Source: Hoplostethus atlanticus (lineage: Eukaryota; Chordata; Actinopteri; Trachichthyiformes; Trachichthyidae). Taken from it: a stretch of 64,000 nucleotides of DNA. Both the position numbers and the translations under genes were made by a program. Numbering within the stretch: the stretch's first letter is position 1; each line of letters starts with the position of its first letter. The notes beneath the pieces are model-generated. The model did no database searches and was not told where the DNA came from. It worked only from the letters and a program-made list of their open reading frames with translations. The DNA is taken from the NCBI GenBank assembly GCA_034670405.1, contig JAXDDX010000123.1, positions 1,299,501 through 1,363,500 on the forward strand, read 5' to 3'. Below are positions 1 through 11,438 of the stretch, in pieces.

Positions 1-313
1 GGATCATCACCAGGACTCGGCAAAATTTGAGGCTTCTCAAATGACATGACAGCAATAAGCTAAACATGACTAATGTGTGGGAAAGAGCAGTGGCACTTGC
101 ATGGGAGAGGCACAACAAGCTCTTGAAAAAACATTTGCTTTTCATATTGACTAATTAACCTAAAAGCTGTGCCCCACAAGAGCTGCAGACACAACATGTT
201 TCTTTGAATCGCAATCATTAATTCAATTAGACAAGGGGAAAGAGGCTCTAGAGGTAACTTGGTTTTACTTTCAAATCACGCTAAATTTAATTTTCATCTC
301 AATTTCCACTTAC
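1..313. other. Intron downstream of the last exon in the window (partial)
   Basis: AT-rich intron beginning with the exon 17 donor GTAAGT. No repeat or gene was seen. Confidence 0.7.
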
Positions 314-402
314 CTAATGAGCTTGTCCTTATTCTCTTCCACTACAGTGGGTGGGACATTGGATACAACAACCTGCATGTCCAGTGCATTGACCACTGAA
401 AT
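314..402 (-). CDS. pcdh15: pcdh15 window exon 17: end of EC11 and start of MAD12
   Basis: This is 89 nt: 29 codons plus AG continuing into an exon beyond the left edge. ISVVNALDMQVVVSNVPPTV then VEENKDKLI matches human [20 protein letters not shown] and VEKKIEDLT. The NxLDMQV.VSNVPPT string is the entry into the membrane-adjacent domain, which does not bind calcium at a further linker. The acceptor is GCCTCACAG/ATT and the donor AG/GTAAGT. Confidence 0.96.
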
Positions 403-407
403 CTGTG

Positions 408-452
<45 letters not shown>

Positions 453-1688
453 GCGTGAGAGAAATATGGGGATTACGCTACCTGTATCACTTGTTTCCTA
501 CTGTGAGTTTGGTCTACTCATTCTTATGCTTCTTTTGGTGGACCAAATGAGACCACCTAATTGCCTTGCTTGTATTGGTGCCATGCAGCAAACTTAACAG
601 GGACTAATTCTGATGCCACAGTTAAGTGCATGGGCAACAGCCTCTGTGCTTTGCAGCCAAATCTCCCACGTGGCTCCTGTGAAATTAGGTTTCCCCTTGA
701 AAATTAACGAGCGCTATGGTTAAGCACTCGCTGCTCTCAGATATCCAGGCAATGTCCCAGACCCTCCTTCTGTCTCATTAGAGGCTTGTTAGCGCAACAT
801 ATTTCATGGAAACACAAAATACGCCTGCCCACAGCCAGCAAGGATAAGCACTGAATTGGGGCAAAGCTGAGCCCAATCACAGCAGGTGGGCGGGGAATTT
901 ATTGGAAAAACATTAGACAGAGGAAACAGACACAGGCATAGACAGACACACAGACACACAGATGTACATGCACACACACACACACATACACAGACCAATT
1001 ATAAAAAGCTGAAAACGTATAGACTTCTCTGCAGAGTTTAATGGGATCATCAGCTAGAAGCAGAGGATTCAGTTGGGTACACAATACATGTCGCGTGTGC
1101 TGTAGCTGCTGTGAATAATTCAATGGACTGGAAGCTAGACACAGTCTACTGAGGAGGGACAAAATGTGCGTCATCATCATACAGGCTACTAATGAATAAA
1201 TCAGTACGAAGAAAAATTGCACAAAGGTTGCACTGAAACCAATAAACCCATCACTAGAGGTTTTCCTGTGTGTGTGTGTGCATATGTGTATGTGTGCTTG
1301 AGTGGAAATCCATTGATGTACTGGCAGATTCATAGTCTAAGGTCAAGCAGAGAAATAAGGCTCAATTCTATGTGTGAACAGTGGACAGATGATATTGCAA
1401 CCAGATTCAATTATTCATCATAATACCTTTAAGTGCAGAGTTACAGCGCTGTGGAGGGCAGACACAATGCGCCGTCACCACGCCATTGGCTCACAGTTGA
1501 CATATAAGTCGAGGACTGTGAGAGAGGCTTGTTGTGCTGTGATTCGCTTTTTTTTTCTTTTTACCCACATTAATGTTTGTCTCATCACACAGTTGGTCAA
1601 TGTGCACACCGACCAGTAAATGTTTACACTTAGAATTTTCCCCGTTGACCATTAGACATACAACAAAGTCAAGATACTGAATACTTAC
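403..1688. other. Intron between window exons 16 and 17
   Basis: About 1.3 kb. It contains (GA)n at 412-448 next to the exon 17 acceptor and short CA/TG runs at 971-985 and 1267-1280. No element or gene was seen. Confidence 0.7.
412..448. repeat. (GA)n microsatellite forming the exon 17 polypyrimidine tract
   Basis: A 37-bp GA run, (CU)n in the transcript, ending 9 nt from the AG of the exon 17 3' splice site, with only GCCUCACAG between. It therefore supplies the pyrimidine tract. Confidence 0.95.
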
Positions 1689-1904
1689 CACCACATCGGC
1701 ACTATTGCTGAGGCCCTTCCCGTAGTCATCTGTGGCAATGACCTCAAACTTGAAGTAGGATCTGCGCATGTTGCGGTACATGATGGCTGACTTGATGATA
1801 CCCGTGTACGTCTCGATGACGAAACTGTCCTGACCCTCTGGGGTGGGTGGGATAATCAGGCGGTACGCCATGGCACTGTAATTCCCACTGTCTCTATCGG
1901 TGGC
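1689..1904 (-). CDS. pcdh15: pcdh15 window exon 16: EC11 body
   Basis: This is 216 nt (72 codons), phase 0/0, the best-conserved exon. [20 protein letters not shown] (human [20 protein letters not shown]) is followed by [20 protein letters not shown] and [20 protein letters not shown]. The ATG within AMAYRL is internal. The acceptor GTGTGTGGTATAG/GCC is preceded by UG-rich rather than pyrimidine-rich sequence. The donor GTG/GTAAGT is strong. Confidence 0.98.
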
Positions 1905-4900
1905 CTATACCACACACGTCGTAGACACATACAAATACACACACATACACACACACACACGTGCCACAAAAACAGAAAAATGTCAATGTGTTATACTGAA
2001 AAATGATCCCGACATCACTGTTTGTCGCTTGAGGATCAAGCGTAGTGATCTCAGTTAACCAGCAGAGGGAGAAATAGAGTTTCAATATTGACGGAGCAAA
2101 TCCAATGGGTATCACACAAGCTTTGACTGGCCTCTGAGCTCACTGCAATGGCATCAATTTTCAGAGTGCTTGTCTGCAGTGACATTGATAAATAGGTGCA
2201 ATCGTTCTTTTTTTCCCCCCAGGTATTGGCAGAGGTAGGTGGGTTGGGAGGGTGAGGGTGAGATGGCAATGACAGGACTGCATTTAAATCAAGAGAGTGA
2301 GACGTCCTCATTGGGTAAAGACACAGCGTTCCCTCATGATATACCAACACCATTAATAACCATTATATTACACTATTGTCAATAATTGTTATGGACACTG
2401 GGGAAAATAATGTCTTTGAGTGAGGTTTGCTTGCAAACTTATAATTTCAATTGACACCACTGAGAGTCTCACAATGACAAGTCAGGAAAGGAAAACATAC
2501 TGATGCTAAAGGTCCACATAAATCAACGGTGTCCAATCATGTGCCATGGAGGGCCGAGAGTATGCAGGTTTTCACTCCAACCAAAGACTACACCAGATGA
2601 TTTCACTGATTAACACACCTTCAACCAGAGAGGCGGGACTAATCAGTGAAATCACCTGGTGTAGTCACATGATTGGACACCACTGACATAAATCAACCCT
2701 TAGAAACTTCCGAAAAATGATGATGTTGTTATGATGTTATGACCAAGGAGTCAAGGAGACAACTGACATAAAGTGGCTTGACTCTGTCTACCCAAGAAAT
2801 CCAATTGATGACATGAGAGAATGATTCCTATTTCTGGAATGGGGGCAAGCGAGTGCCACACAGAGCAAGGTGTAATTATATGTTCAGACATTTCCTCCAA
2901 AAAGCACAGTTCTGCCTTGTTGCTGAAGTGTTTTCCGCTTCATTCCAAACTACTGGAAGAGGACTGACAGCAAATTAGGCTAACCTATCTGGCACTGTCA
3001 GGTTCATTTGCTTACGTGAACCCATCTGGCATTTATTGCTTTTTGACTATTTGACTTACAATCAAAGGGAATCACACTAAGAGTGACAGAGCAGCAGGAC
3101 AGAAATGTCAGAATACACCAAATGTTAATGATATTTCTAATGTTAATTATTATCTCCAGAGAAAAGGGGGCACTCAGCTTCAATACTGATTAACTCCAGT
3201 ACAACAGCCCTTAGAGTATTCTTTCTCCAAACAAGCCTTGGCCTGAGGAAAATTATAGATAGCACTTGACCCATAATTCTATGTTTTGTGTCTCCAAGTT
3301 AAGGGAAACATGGAACAGGGACTTACGAATCGGATGTTTGTGTCGGCCATCGCAGTGTTCAAAGGATGAGGTTCATTAAGTGTTACAACTGAGCCTGCAT
3401 CAGATAGGGGTTAAAGATTTCAGGCAATTAAGCAGCGGGTCTAGTTAGTTATTTTCATACCATCTCCACCAGCCATCATTTAAATATTTCCAAATGAGGA
3501 TGATTTTGCACCGCTCTACAGAAAGCTACGGAAACTTCCATCCCCCCTTTTAGCTCTGCATGTATACACAAGACTCACAGTCTATGTGTTTATTTACCCT
3601 TGTCACATCCTCCCCCTAGTCTTCCCCACTTGATAATTGAAAAGATATCGGCTCAACTTGCCAACAACCCACAAATATCTGATTCTCTGCAGTGTTACTA
3701 CTGGCAAAAACAACGGAGATACGCTCTGAGTTAGAAAGACAGAGAAAGAGAGCAGAATTCTCTTTAAATTCCCTGTAGTTCTTCTCAAGAGGTGGTCTTC
3801 AAACATCAGCATGTAAAAAACAGTCTGCTGTACAGGAGATCTGCTAGCAAACAATTCAAAAGAACCACGCTACTCAAATGCTGTTCACCTGTTCTACATA
3901 GATTAGTATATTTCTGATCATAAACTATGGTTCTAATAACTAATTTAGTCATTGGGCATCTTGCTTTGATGAAAATAGATCAGGTCAAACATACAGCAAG
4001 TGACTGCATAGGAAGATTTAACTTAATTTGCAGTAAAATCTGTTTCATGGTAGTACGTTACCAATTCATGAGCTTCATCTTAACACTTTGTCGGAGGCGT
4101 TGTGTCCAATCTTTTATCTAACGGTGAAAGGAAAGATGCTACTTTGGATTCAAAAGCAAGAATGAAGTAAACGTTTACAATTCAGCTCTGAATTTAACCT
4201 TCTGAATGAATGAATGACCCAACACTTGGCAATAAACCACAGGAGCCAAATGTAATGAGCTGGAAAGTTTGGAAATATAAGAAAAGTACAAGGCACGCCA
4301 CGGCTGAGGCCTCCAAGTAGCACACCACTGTGTTGTTGAACGTAACTGGCACACACAAATGCTTTGCGTGTTTGTTTGTGTGCATGTGTATATGTGTGCG
4401 TGTCCACGAGTGTGCACATGGGCGGGCACACAAACACACACACACACTGACAAAGACCAATAATGCCAATACAATGCTATGAAACGCACTGAGTGGTGAA
4501 CAAAACATAATCAAAACATAGGCTATTCATTGCAACTAGGTGGATGGACAGCTACTATAGTCTCCATGCACTGGATTTTTTTGACAGTTGCTTACATATT
4601 GCTTGCACTTCATTAGATAATGTTGTGATCAATTTAGGATATTGGAAACTTTCCTTAGGTTCATCAAGCTTGATCAACCATTCTCAAGTGTATGTAATAA
4701 TTTGCACATTGAGACAGTTATTGTTCCAAGGCAGACATGCCAGTGTGCAGACGTTAATGGGTAGATCATTATCAAAGTGGCGATATCCTCTGACACATAA
4801 TTGCATGAACGTATGAAAAGCATAGCACATTCCTTAGGACATTCCAGGAAAGGCATTGCAGGTTTGAACGTCATACATACACAAATACAAATACAAACAT

Positions 4901-5292
4901 TGTGACACACCCCCTCACACACATATAGAAAGTAGACACAGAGTACACAGAATGACAGAGTGGAACCTCCTAGGCAGGGCAGGCTGATAATCAGACAGGA
5001 TGTCCCGCCATGCTTCTACGAACAGATGGGGATTACACTGCTCCACTCTGATCCCACCTGCTCATGGACAAGGCAGAGAGTGGGGAGCATGGAATTGAGA
5101 GAGAGATGGAGGGAGCGATATGGGGGGGAGATAAAACTATGCTGCAGAAAGCGGCTCGGATTAATTCTCTCACCATGGCTGCAGGGTAAGTGTTGAGGAA
5201 ATGGGAGTGGAATCACAGTCACTTTGTCTACTGTGTCCATGTACTCTGACACACAGACTGACAAAAAGACAGAGCAGAGCTGATTTTCTCAC
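1905..5292. other. Intron between window exons 15 and 16
   Basis: About 3.4 kb. It holds a foldback hAT-type element (2524-2685), CA-rich tracts at 1913-1962 and 4431-4447, and otherwise nothing recognised. Confidence 0.7.
2524..2685. mobile_element. Foldback hAT-type MITE with 8-bp target duplication
   Basis: The 162-bp element is nearly a full palindrome. The outer ends GGTGTCCAATCATGTG and CACATGATTGGACACC are complementary, as are the inner GACTACACCAG.TGATTTCAC and its partner. The right end CACTG gives the hAT-type CAGTG terminus; the left end is CAACG, with two substitutions. The 8-bp direct repeat ACATAAAT flanks both sides (2516-2523, 2686-2693), the size hAT transposases make. No coding sequence is present. 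Confidence 0.8.
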
Positions 5293-5420
5293 CACTATCT
5301 GGACCACCGTGCTGAAGATCTTGGTGTCTTCTGCCACTCCGCCTAGGTAGAGCCTCCTGGTGAAGACGGGATGGTGGTCATTCTCATCCTGCACCTCAAT
5401 GTACACCGTGGCTTTGTTGG
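5293..5420 (-). CDS. pcdh15: pcdh15 window exon 15: EC10-11 linker and start of EC11
   Basis: This is 128 nt: 2 nt completing Thr, then 42 codons. NKATVYIEVQDENDHHPVFT (human [20 protein letters not shown]) carries a near-canonical DENDH linker. RRLYLGGVAEDTKIFSTVVQ then IV (human [20 protein letters not shown], VK) follows; the YxGGVxED string is distinctive of PCDH15 EC11. The acceptor is TTGCTTTACAG/CC and the donor GTG/GTGAGA. Confidence 0.97.
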
Positions 5421-6648
5421 CTGTAAAGCAAAGGGCACCAAAATGCATTCAAGTCCTGTGGGAGGCGCTGGCTTTAGACATACATACATGACAAATTTTA
5501 TTAGTTTTCCACATAAATCATAGTAATGTACATAATTTCCCCCTATCCATTCCCCACATTATTATTTAGAGTAGATCAGTAGTGATCTCTTTGCATATAG
5601 ATAAAAACATAACATATCACTAAATTCATATGGTTGCATGCAAAATCCAAGCATAAAATATAATTCCAATGTACAAAAACTGAGGGAAAAGAATAAAACA
5701 AAACAAATAAAAAGCAATATCATAGCATGTGCAGCTCAATTTAAGTAGTTAAGCATCTGGCAACCCCGGATTGCTGCAGCCTCAAACTGAGAATTGGGAC
5801 ACACAAGCACACGTAGTATAGGCCATCACAGCTATTAGCTCTTCAATCAACACATCTGTGAATTCATCCTTATTGGAGTTGAAATCCGGTGTTGAAAACT
5901 GTAATGGCAATATTTTTTTTTAATGGCCATCAGCTGTTCCACAACTACAAATGAGACCTTGCAATCATTTCTCTGAATGTTCTATAGTTAGTCATCGCTC
6001 AAACATCACTCAAAGCATCACAGTATGTCAACAAAGCTTTTTAGAATAAGATGCAGTTGGCAAGCAGCCATATATTATATGTGAAAACATTTTTTATCAT
6101 TTAATAAACATTTTCAATTGTATTGCAGTGACTATTTGAAAGGGATCTGTAATTTTGTGCTGGGAAGTAGCACATGTTCCCTAGTCCTAACTGGACTCTT
6201 TCCACTGAAACAGTGTGGGGAGCTATTTTGACGCAGCTGACAATTTGGACTCAATAATGAGGAGGTTAATTTTGTTTTGATTACAACACACCCCCATTTT
6301 GAAACTGAGACTGGAGTTGTTGATATTGCTCAGCTCTCTCACTGCTCCTGATGAGTACATCAGACCACAACTGTGACTGTTTGCATTCTGTTTACCAACC
6401 AATTAGTCACACTTTGAGTGAAATATGGCTGGGTGAAATGATAAAAAGGAAGATGACACCTCCCATTCCTACCCCTCTTTTTTAAACTTGCCACTAGCGG
6501 GGAAGATTCCAGAAAGAAGCTTTGAGATTTAGCCAAGGAGTAGCGCTTATTGTGTGCCTCTTCCTAGGCATCCATGTTGTGCATGTGTAAACTGGCCAAC
6601 GTTTGTAGTTAACCTGACCACCTATAGCCTATGTCTCCAGATGGTTGG

Positions 6649-7247
6649 TGCCTGGGGGGGTGTGTGTGTTTCTTCCCTCCCTTATTTTCTCTTCAGGTGC
6701 CAATGACGTGATTGGTTTTCACTTCGAGCTGGCCTATCATCATCCGGGCCCTCAGTAAAAGGAGCGCGCCTTAAGAGTTCTGGGATCTTTGTTCTCCGCT
6801 CTTAGCCTGCCTGAGCTGTTGTTGTACTGTTTGAGCAAACTTATCATGAATAGTAGAAAAACGTATGTGATGGGAGGTTGAGGACAATAGGTGAGTTGGA
6901 GTACCCTTTACACTTTACACACACGTAGTTAACTTTTGTCTAGAGACACTAGGACTATTGGTTGGTGCCACCTCTGTATTCGTTTTGGTGAAGTTCTTGT
7001 TTTAGATGAGCAGGTTTTGTTTGTGTTTGGTTTTCAGGGGTAGGGATTAGCCAGGCCCAGTTTTGTTATATTGATTTCTATTTGTTTGGCACGACCACTT
7101 TGTTCCTTCCTCCCCCACACTTTGAAAACCTTTTGTTATGTTTGCCAGTATCGAGATGAGCCAAAAATAAATCTCTTTCATTTTCACTCCTTCAAATTCT
7201 TTGGTTGTCATGTTATCGTCTCAGTTTTTCACCAAGGGGGCGTAACA
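6649..7247 (+). mobile_element. Candidate solo LTR of a retrotransposon
   Basis: The 599-bp block begins TG and ends CA (GGGGGCGTAACA) and is flanked by identical 5-bp repeats GTTGG (6644-6648 and 7248-7252). Inside, a promoter-like part holds CCAATGACGTGATTGG and a TATA-like AGTAAAAGG near 6754. A polyadenylation signal AATAAA lies at 7166-7171, about 80 bp before the end. The order promoter, poly(A) signal, short U5 fits one LTR left after recombination between two. No internal retroelement genes are present. Confidence 0.6.
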
Positions 7248-7914
7248 GTTGGTAAGTCTGAAATGTGGAGTGGAGATAATAAAATTATCACCATAAGATG
7301 TAGCATGCAATGGTGATGATGAACAAGGTGAGTCATGAAATTGACCAAAAAGTCTGAATAAGTCTCTGTAATGTGTCAGCTGGGATATTGTTTGGACTTT
7401 TTCATTAAAATGAGAGAATGACAAGTACATATATCTGTGTACAGATACTGTTGGCTATAAGCAATCCTTTTTTTCTTTCCACTTCTATTTCATCTCTGTA
7501 ATTTAATATTTCTGGTTTACTAATTTTTACTTTGAAAGACTCAAATTTCAACTTAAGGTTCCCTTTGCTTGAAGTAAAGCTGTCATTTGTCTTTCTTTAA
7601 CAATAACAAATTAAATAAAATAAAAAGTAGTGTATATAACATCATCAGCACAACTCAGCACAAACAATATTGCATTAATCACCCATACGCTCCCGCATGG
7701 CAAGCTTGTAACTAGCACTAGTTTTTATAGCTTGTATAGTATACCTTGGTAGACTTAAGCACATTGGCAGCACCATAAATTGTTGAGGTGTTTGTTTTCC
7801 CCACAGCTTGTTGCAAGACAATAAAAGGCTCTGAAAATTTAAAGTGAATTTACCCTAACTGCCACAAGGAGCACTGTTTCCCACCTTTCCAAGACAGTTC
7901 TAGGCCTGTGTGAA

Positions 7915-8540
7915 TTGATGTGGTCCCCCGTGAATAATGCAGGCACCCCTTTGGCCAATCAGTAACAAGATCATCCCTCCAAGTTTTAACCAAATTGGAC
8001 TGGTGCAGTTATGGCCTTTCAGAGTTTTAAATTTTTACTTTTAATTATAGTGTCCCCATCAGGCTAATCAGTGTAACTTTTTAAAAGCCAGAACACTGAC
8101 AAAGTTTTGTCAAAAATCGGTCCAGTGGTGTCTGAGACATCACGTTTCAGTTTTGAAATTTTGACCTTTAATTATGGTGCCCCATTAGGCCAATCAGTGT
8201 AATTTATAACAATAGCTGGATTTGTGTTACAAGTTTCATGTAAATCGGACTTAGAAACTAGTTAGAAATTGTGGCCTTTATAGTGCCTTCATCATGACAA
8301 TTAGTGTAATTCATCACTGCAAGCATGGTCAAAATTGGACCAGTGGTGTTTGAGATATCATGTTTGGGTTTAGAATTTTAATTATATTATTTATAATTAT
8401 AGCATATTCATTAGGCCAATGCCAGAACACAGCGCCAAAATACATCATTCTTCCAGGTTTCGTGAAAATAGGATCAGTGGTGTCTGAGATATCATGTTTG
8501 ATGGACACCTGGACCAGCCGATCCATAGACAACCTGTCAC
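7915..8540 (+). repeat. Degenerate fish tandem repeat, about 103-132-bp units
   Basis: Recurring blocks combine CCAATCAGTGTAA, a middle like CAAGTTTCATGTAAATCGGA, and CCAGTGGTGTCTGAGATATC followed by TTTGACCTTTAATTATGG. Block starts fall near 7955, 8065, 8197, 8300 and 8415. This pattern is familiar from other fish genomes; no name is assigned. Confidence 0.75.
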
Positions 8541-9828
8541 AGGCAGACATTTTACACATTATTGGGAATAATAATTTGGACGGCGGTCAATAATCAAGCT
8601 AAGGGAATTTCCCAACCCAAAGATGTGGCTGGTGTTTAGAAAGTACAGTATGAGTCAAGAGAGAGGAAAGGGGGCAGAAAATACAGTATTTTAGTTCTAC
8701 ATTTGCTGATTCTATTTGCAAGGCTTCTGAAATATGCATCTAGTAGCCTTAAAAGGAAAGTACATATGGTGAGTGTAAACATTCTTCCCCCTAATTTGTC
8801 ACAGTTACACCTATGCAGCATAAATACATACATAGTACAACCCTTCTCACACTGCAGTTTAGGTGAAAAATGTGCACTGTCAAGGACCATTTTTCTTCTG
8901 GCGGCATACAAAAATGTAAAGCCATGTGGCATAGGAGCTAAGGATGCGCTGGGGGAATAGGACAAACAAAAACACAGCACATCATATTACAGGCACAAAA
9001 GCTGTGGTTTGAGGCACAGAGGGAGGACCCAAGGGGATGGAAGGAGGTCTGCAGAATTTCTCTTTCATACCGTCTGTCTCCTCTCTTTTTGAAAAAATCC
9101 TCAGAGTATCAGGATGTATGCAAATGAACATAAATGCAGAGATAGACAGACACACATATGATGCATGAAGAAAACAGGGCCATTAAGAGGAGGAATTGCT
9201 GCTATAAGAGTGACAAAGAGTGCTTTTAAGAGAGATTTTAATTCAGAGAACATGCAAAATTCATTCTTATCTTAATCTGTGTGTGTGTGTGTTAATGTGT
9301 GTGTGTGTGTATGCACCGGTGCGGGTACGTGTGGTGGTCCTAATTGGGCTAAGAGAATCTTAATCTGACAAATCAGTTCTGCACTGATAATTTGAACTCA
9401 ATAAAATTCCGATAATGAAAAGAAAGAGGTTCCCCATCATTACAATAATAGAAGAGAGGAATACAAGATGGTTTCTCTCTCATCTGTCAAAAGAGGATCT
9501 TAACCCGTAGACGCCAGGCAAGCTTGCTCCCTTGTGAGCGTCCTCTACTTTACATCACATCTATCAGAAGAGTGATGTGTGTGTGAGAATGTGTGTGTGT
9601 GTTTGCTATCATCAGTATGCAAGAGAGAGACAGTGAGAGGAGGAGAACGGTAGGTAAGTAGGGCATTGATTGTTGTAGTCCAAATGGATCTAGAGTGAGA
9701 TATAAATCTTTTGTTGCTTTTGTTGCTAGCATGTTGATCATCATTATACCCAACTTCTGTCAGTGAACTAACCACAAAAGAGCATGATCATATTCCAGAT
9801 AAAACATTGCCATCAAAGATCTCAATCG

Positions 9829-9832
<4 letters not shown>

Positions 9833-9863
<31 letters not shown>
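9833..9863. repeat. (CA)n microsatellite, (UG)n in the transcript, 19 nt past the exon 14 donor
   Basis: A 31-bp run. In the pre-mRNA the order after the exon is GUAAGA, a G7 run, UUAAGG, then (UG)n. Confidence 0.95.
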
Positions 9864-9865
<2 letters not shown>

Positions 9866-9881
9866 TAACCCCCCCTCTTAC

Positions 9882-10022
9882 TTCTGCCGGGCGCGCTCTG
9901 GTTGCACTCAACAATGGCCATGGGGTCTGCCAGCATCTCTAATTCATAGCTGGTCACATTCTCATGATCCAAAGGCTTAACTGTGGTGATGACGCCTGTC
10001 CTGTTGTCCACCTGAAAGGCAC
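9882..10022 (-). CDS. pcdh15: pcdh15 window exon 14: EC10 body
   Basis: This is 141 nt: 2 nt completing Gly, 46 codons, 1 nt carried to the next exon. AFQVDNRTGVITTVKPLDHE then NVTSYELEMLADP matches the EC10 pattern of human PCDH15 ([20 protein letters not shown]). The C-terminal part MAIVECNQSAPGR is poorly conserved with human EVVLANLRVPSKS and contains a lone Cys and an NQS glycosylation site; NVT is another. The donor is CAGAA/GTAAGA, followed by a G7 run and a (TG)n run in the transcript. Confidence 0.94.
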
Positions 10023-10227
10023 CTGGAACAGTTGGAGTACATGAAGAACATGATAAATGTAGACATTTCTTTGTTACAGCAGCGGAGACATAGAATAACA
10101 CTAAGAATAAAAATTACAATAGGAATAATAAAAATAAAGAATAAAAAATATATAAAGCTATACAAAAGTACAAAAATATACAAATGCACAGCGTAAAAGT
10201 AAAACACTTTTAATGTGAAAAAAGTCC

Positions 10228-10300
10228 CGGGTGCAAAAAAGTGAATTGTGCAAAAAAGGGAATTGTGCAAAAAAAGTGAATTGTGCAAAAAGTGAAAATG
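10228..10300. repeat. Short tandem array of TGCAAAAAAGTGAATTG
   Basis: About four units of 17-18 bp with small differences (AGTGAATTG or GGGAATTG) next to AT-rich simple sequence. Confidence 0.8.
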
Positions 10301-11392
10301 TGTAGTAGTAGTTCTCGGGGTGGGTGGTTTGGTACTGTTTGCTCACTTGGCAGTACTGTATGCTTCTATAGGCGAAATATTGTTTTTAATGTGACTCTGC
10401 AGTCCCAAGTTAACACGCCACACAGAACTTTGCCCTTTGGTCCTGCCTCTTCTAGACCTCTTCTTGACATGGCCACTACCTCATAAGAATAATCAAAGAA
10501 AAATCAATAGTGCCTTCATGGGCAGCCTCCTCCTCCTCCTTCCCCCATTCCACCTCCCCTCCAGCTCTAGTCTCCCTTCTTTGACTTTGAGACTGGAGCT
10601 AACCTCTCAATCCAACCTCGTGTGCTCTCCCAGGGAGCAATTGTGCTTTTTAGACATCCCCAGCCAGAATCCAGAGTGAAAAGTGGTTGAAGGACTGATA
10701 AACTGCCAAGAAAAAGCACTTGTGGTACCTTTATCCTTTTTCTCTAGGAATAACAAACAGTACCCTGGTAAAAAATATTTCCCAGGATCTTTAAAGATCC
10801 AAGGATTCTATTTGGGAAGAAGATCTCGGGCAAGGTCCTGGTTATGGGTAGGATGCCTGAAAGGTTGAAAGGTGGGATGAAAATATCCAGTTAAGATTCA
10901 GGATCCTAATGAAATCTTACCTTAAGATCCTAAGTAAGTCTTTAATGCATGGCCACGATTGTTACTAGGACTGATTAGTTCTTGATCTTGTAGGATTATA
11001 CTTGACAGATCCTGGTAGGATCCTGAGATATATTGGAATTTTCCTTAAGGATCTTTCAGGAACGTGTTTAAGCTCTTTAATGATCTTGATAGGAATATTT
11101 AGAGATCTTTAGAGATCTTGTTTAGGATCCTTCAAGACCTTGCCAGATTCCTAAATTATCTTGAAAGAAACTTGGTCTTTTTCATGATCCTTAAGGGATT
11201 GTTTTAATATATTTTAAGGATCTGCAAACAACTTTATAAATCTTTACATGGTATTGTTGGCTTACATATTATTAAAGATCCTGCCAATACAGTGCTCAAC
11301 GTTATGATGTTTTCCACTTGCCCTGTTAGCCAGTAGATCAGATTTCTACTAGCCCTTAGTCTTTTTAAAAAAAATGGTTTTACCTTATTTAT

Positions 11393-11421
<29 letters not shown>
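11393..11421. repeat. (CA)n microsatellite next to repeat copy 1
   Basis: A 29-bp CA run, 17 bp before interspersed repeat copy 1. Confidence 0.95.
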
Positions 11422-11425
<4 letters not shown>

Positions 11426-11438
11426 CTTAGACACCCAA

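Larger units (their letters stand above)
5421..9881. other. Intron between window exons 14 and 15
   Basis: About 4.5 kb. It contains the candidate solo LTR (6649-7247), a degenerate fish tandem repeat (7915-8540), (TG)n near 9279-9311 and (CA)n at 9833-9863 next to the exon 14 donor. The stretch 5470-6640 is AT-rich with nothing recognised. Confidence 0.7.

Noticed and set aside
899-1333. 144-codon minus-strand frame.
   Set aside because: Its ends are made of translated CA/TG repeats, and it lies inside the intron between exons 16 and 17 with no homology.
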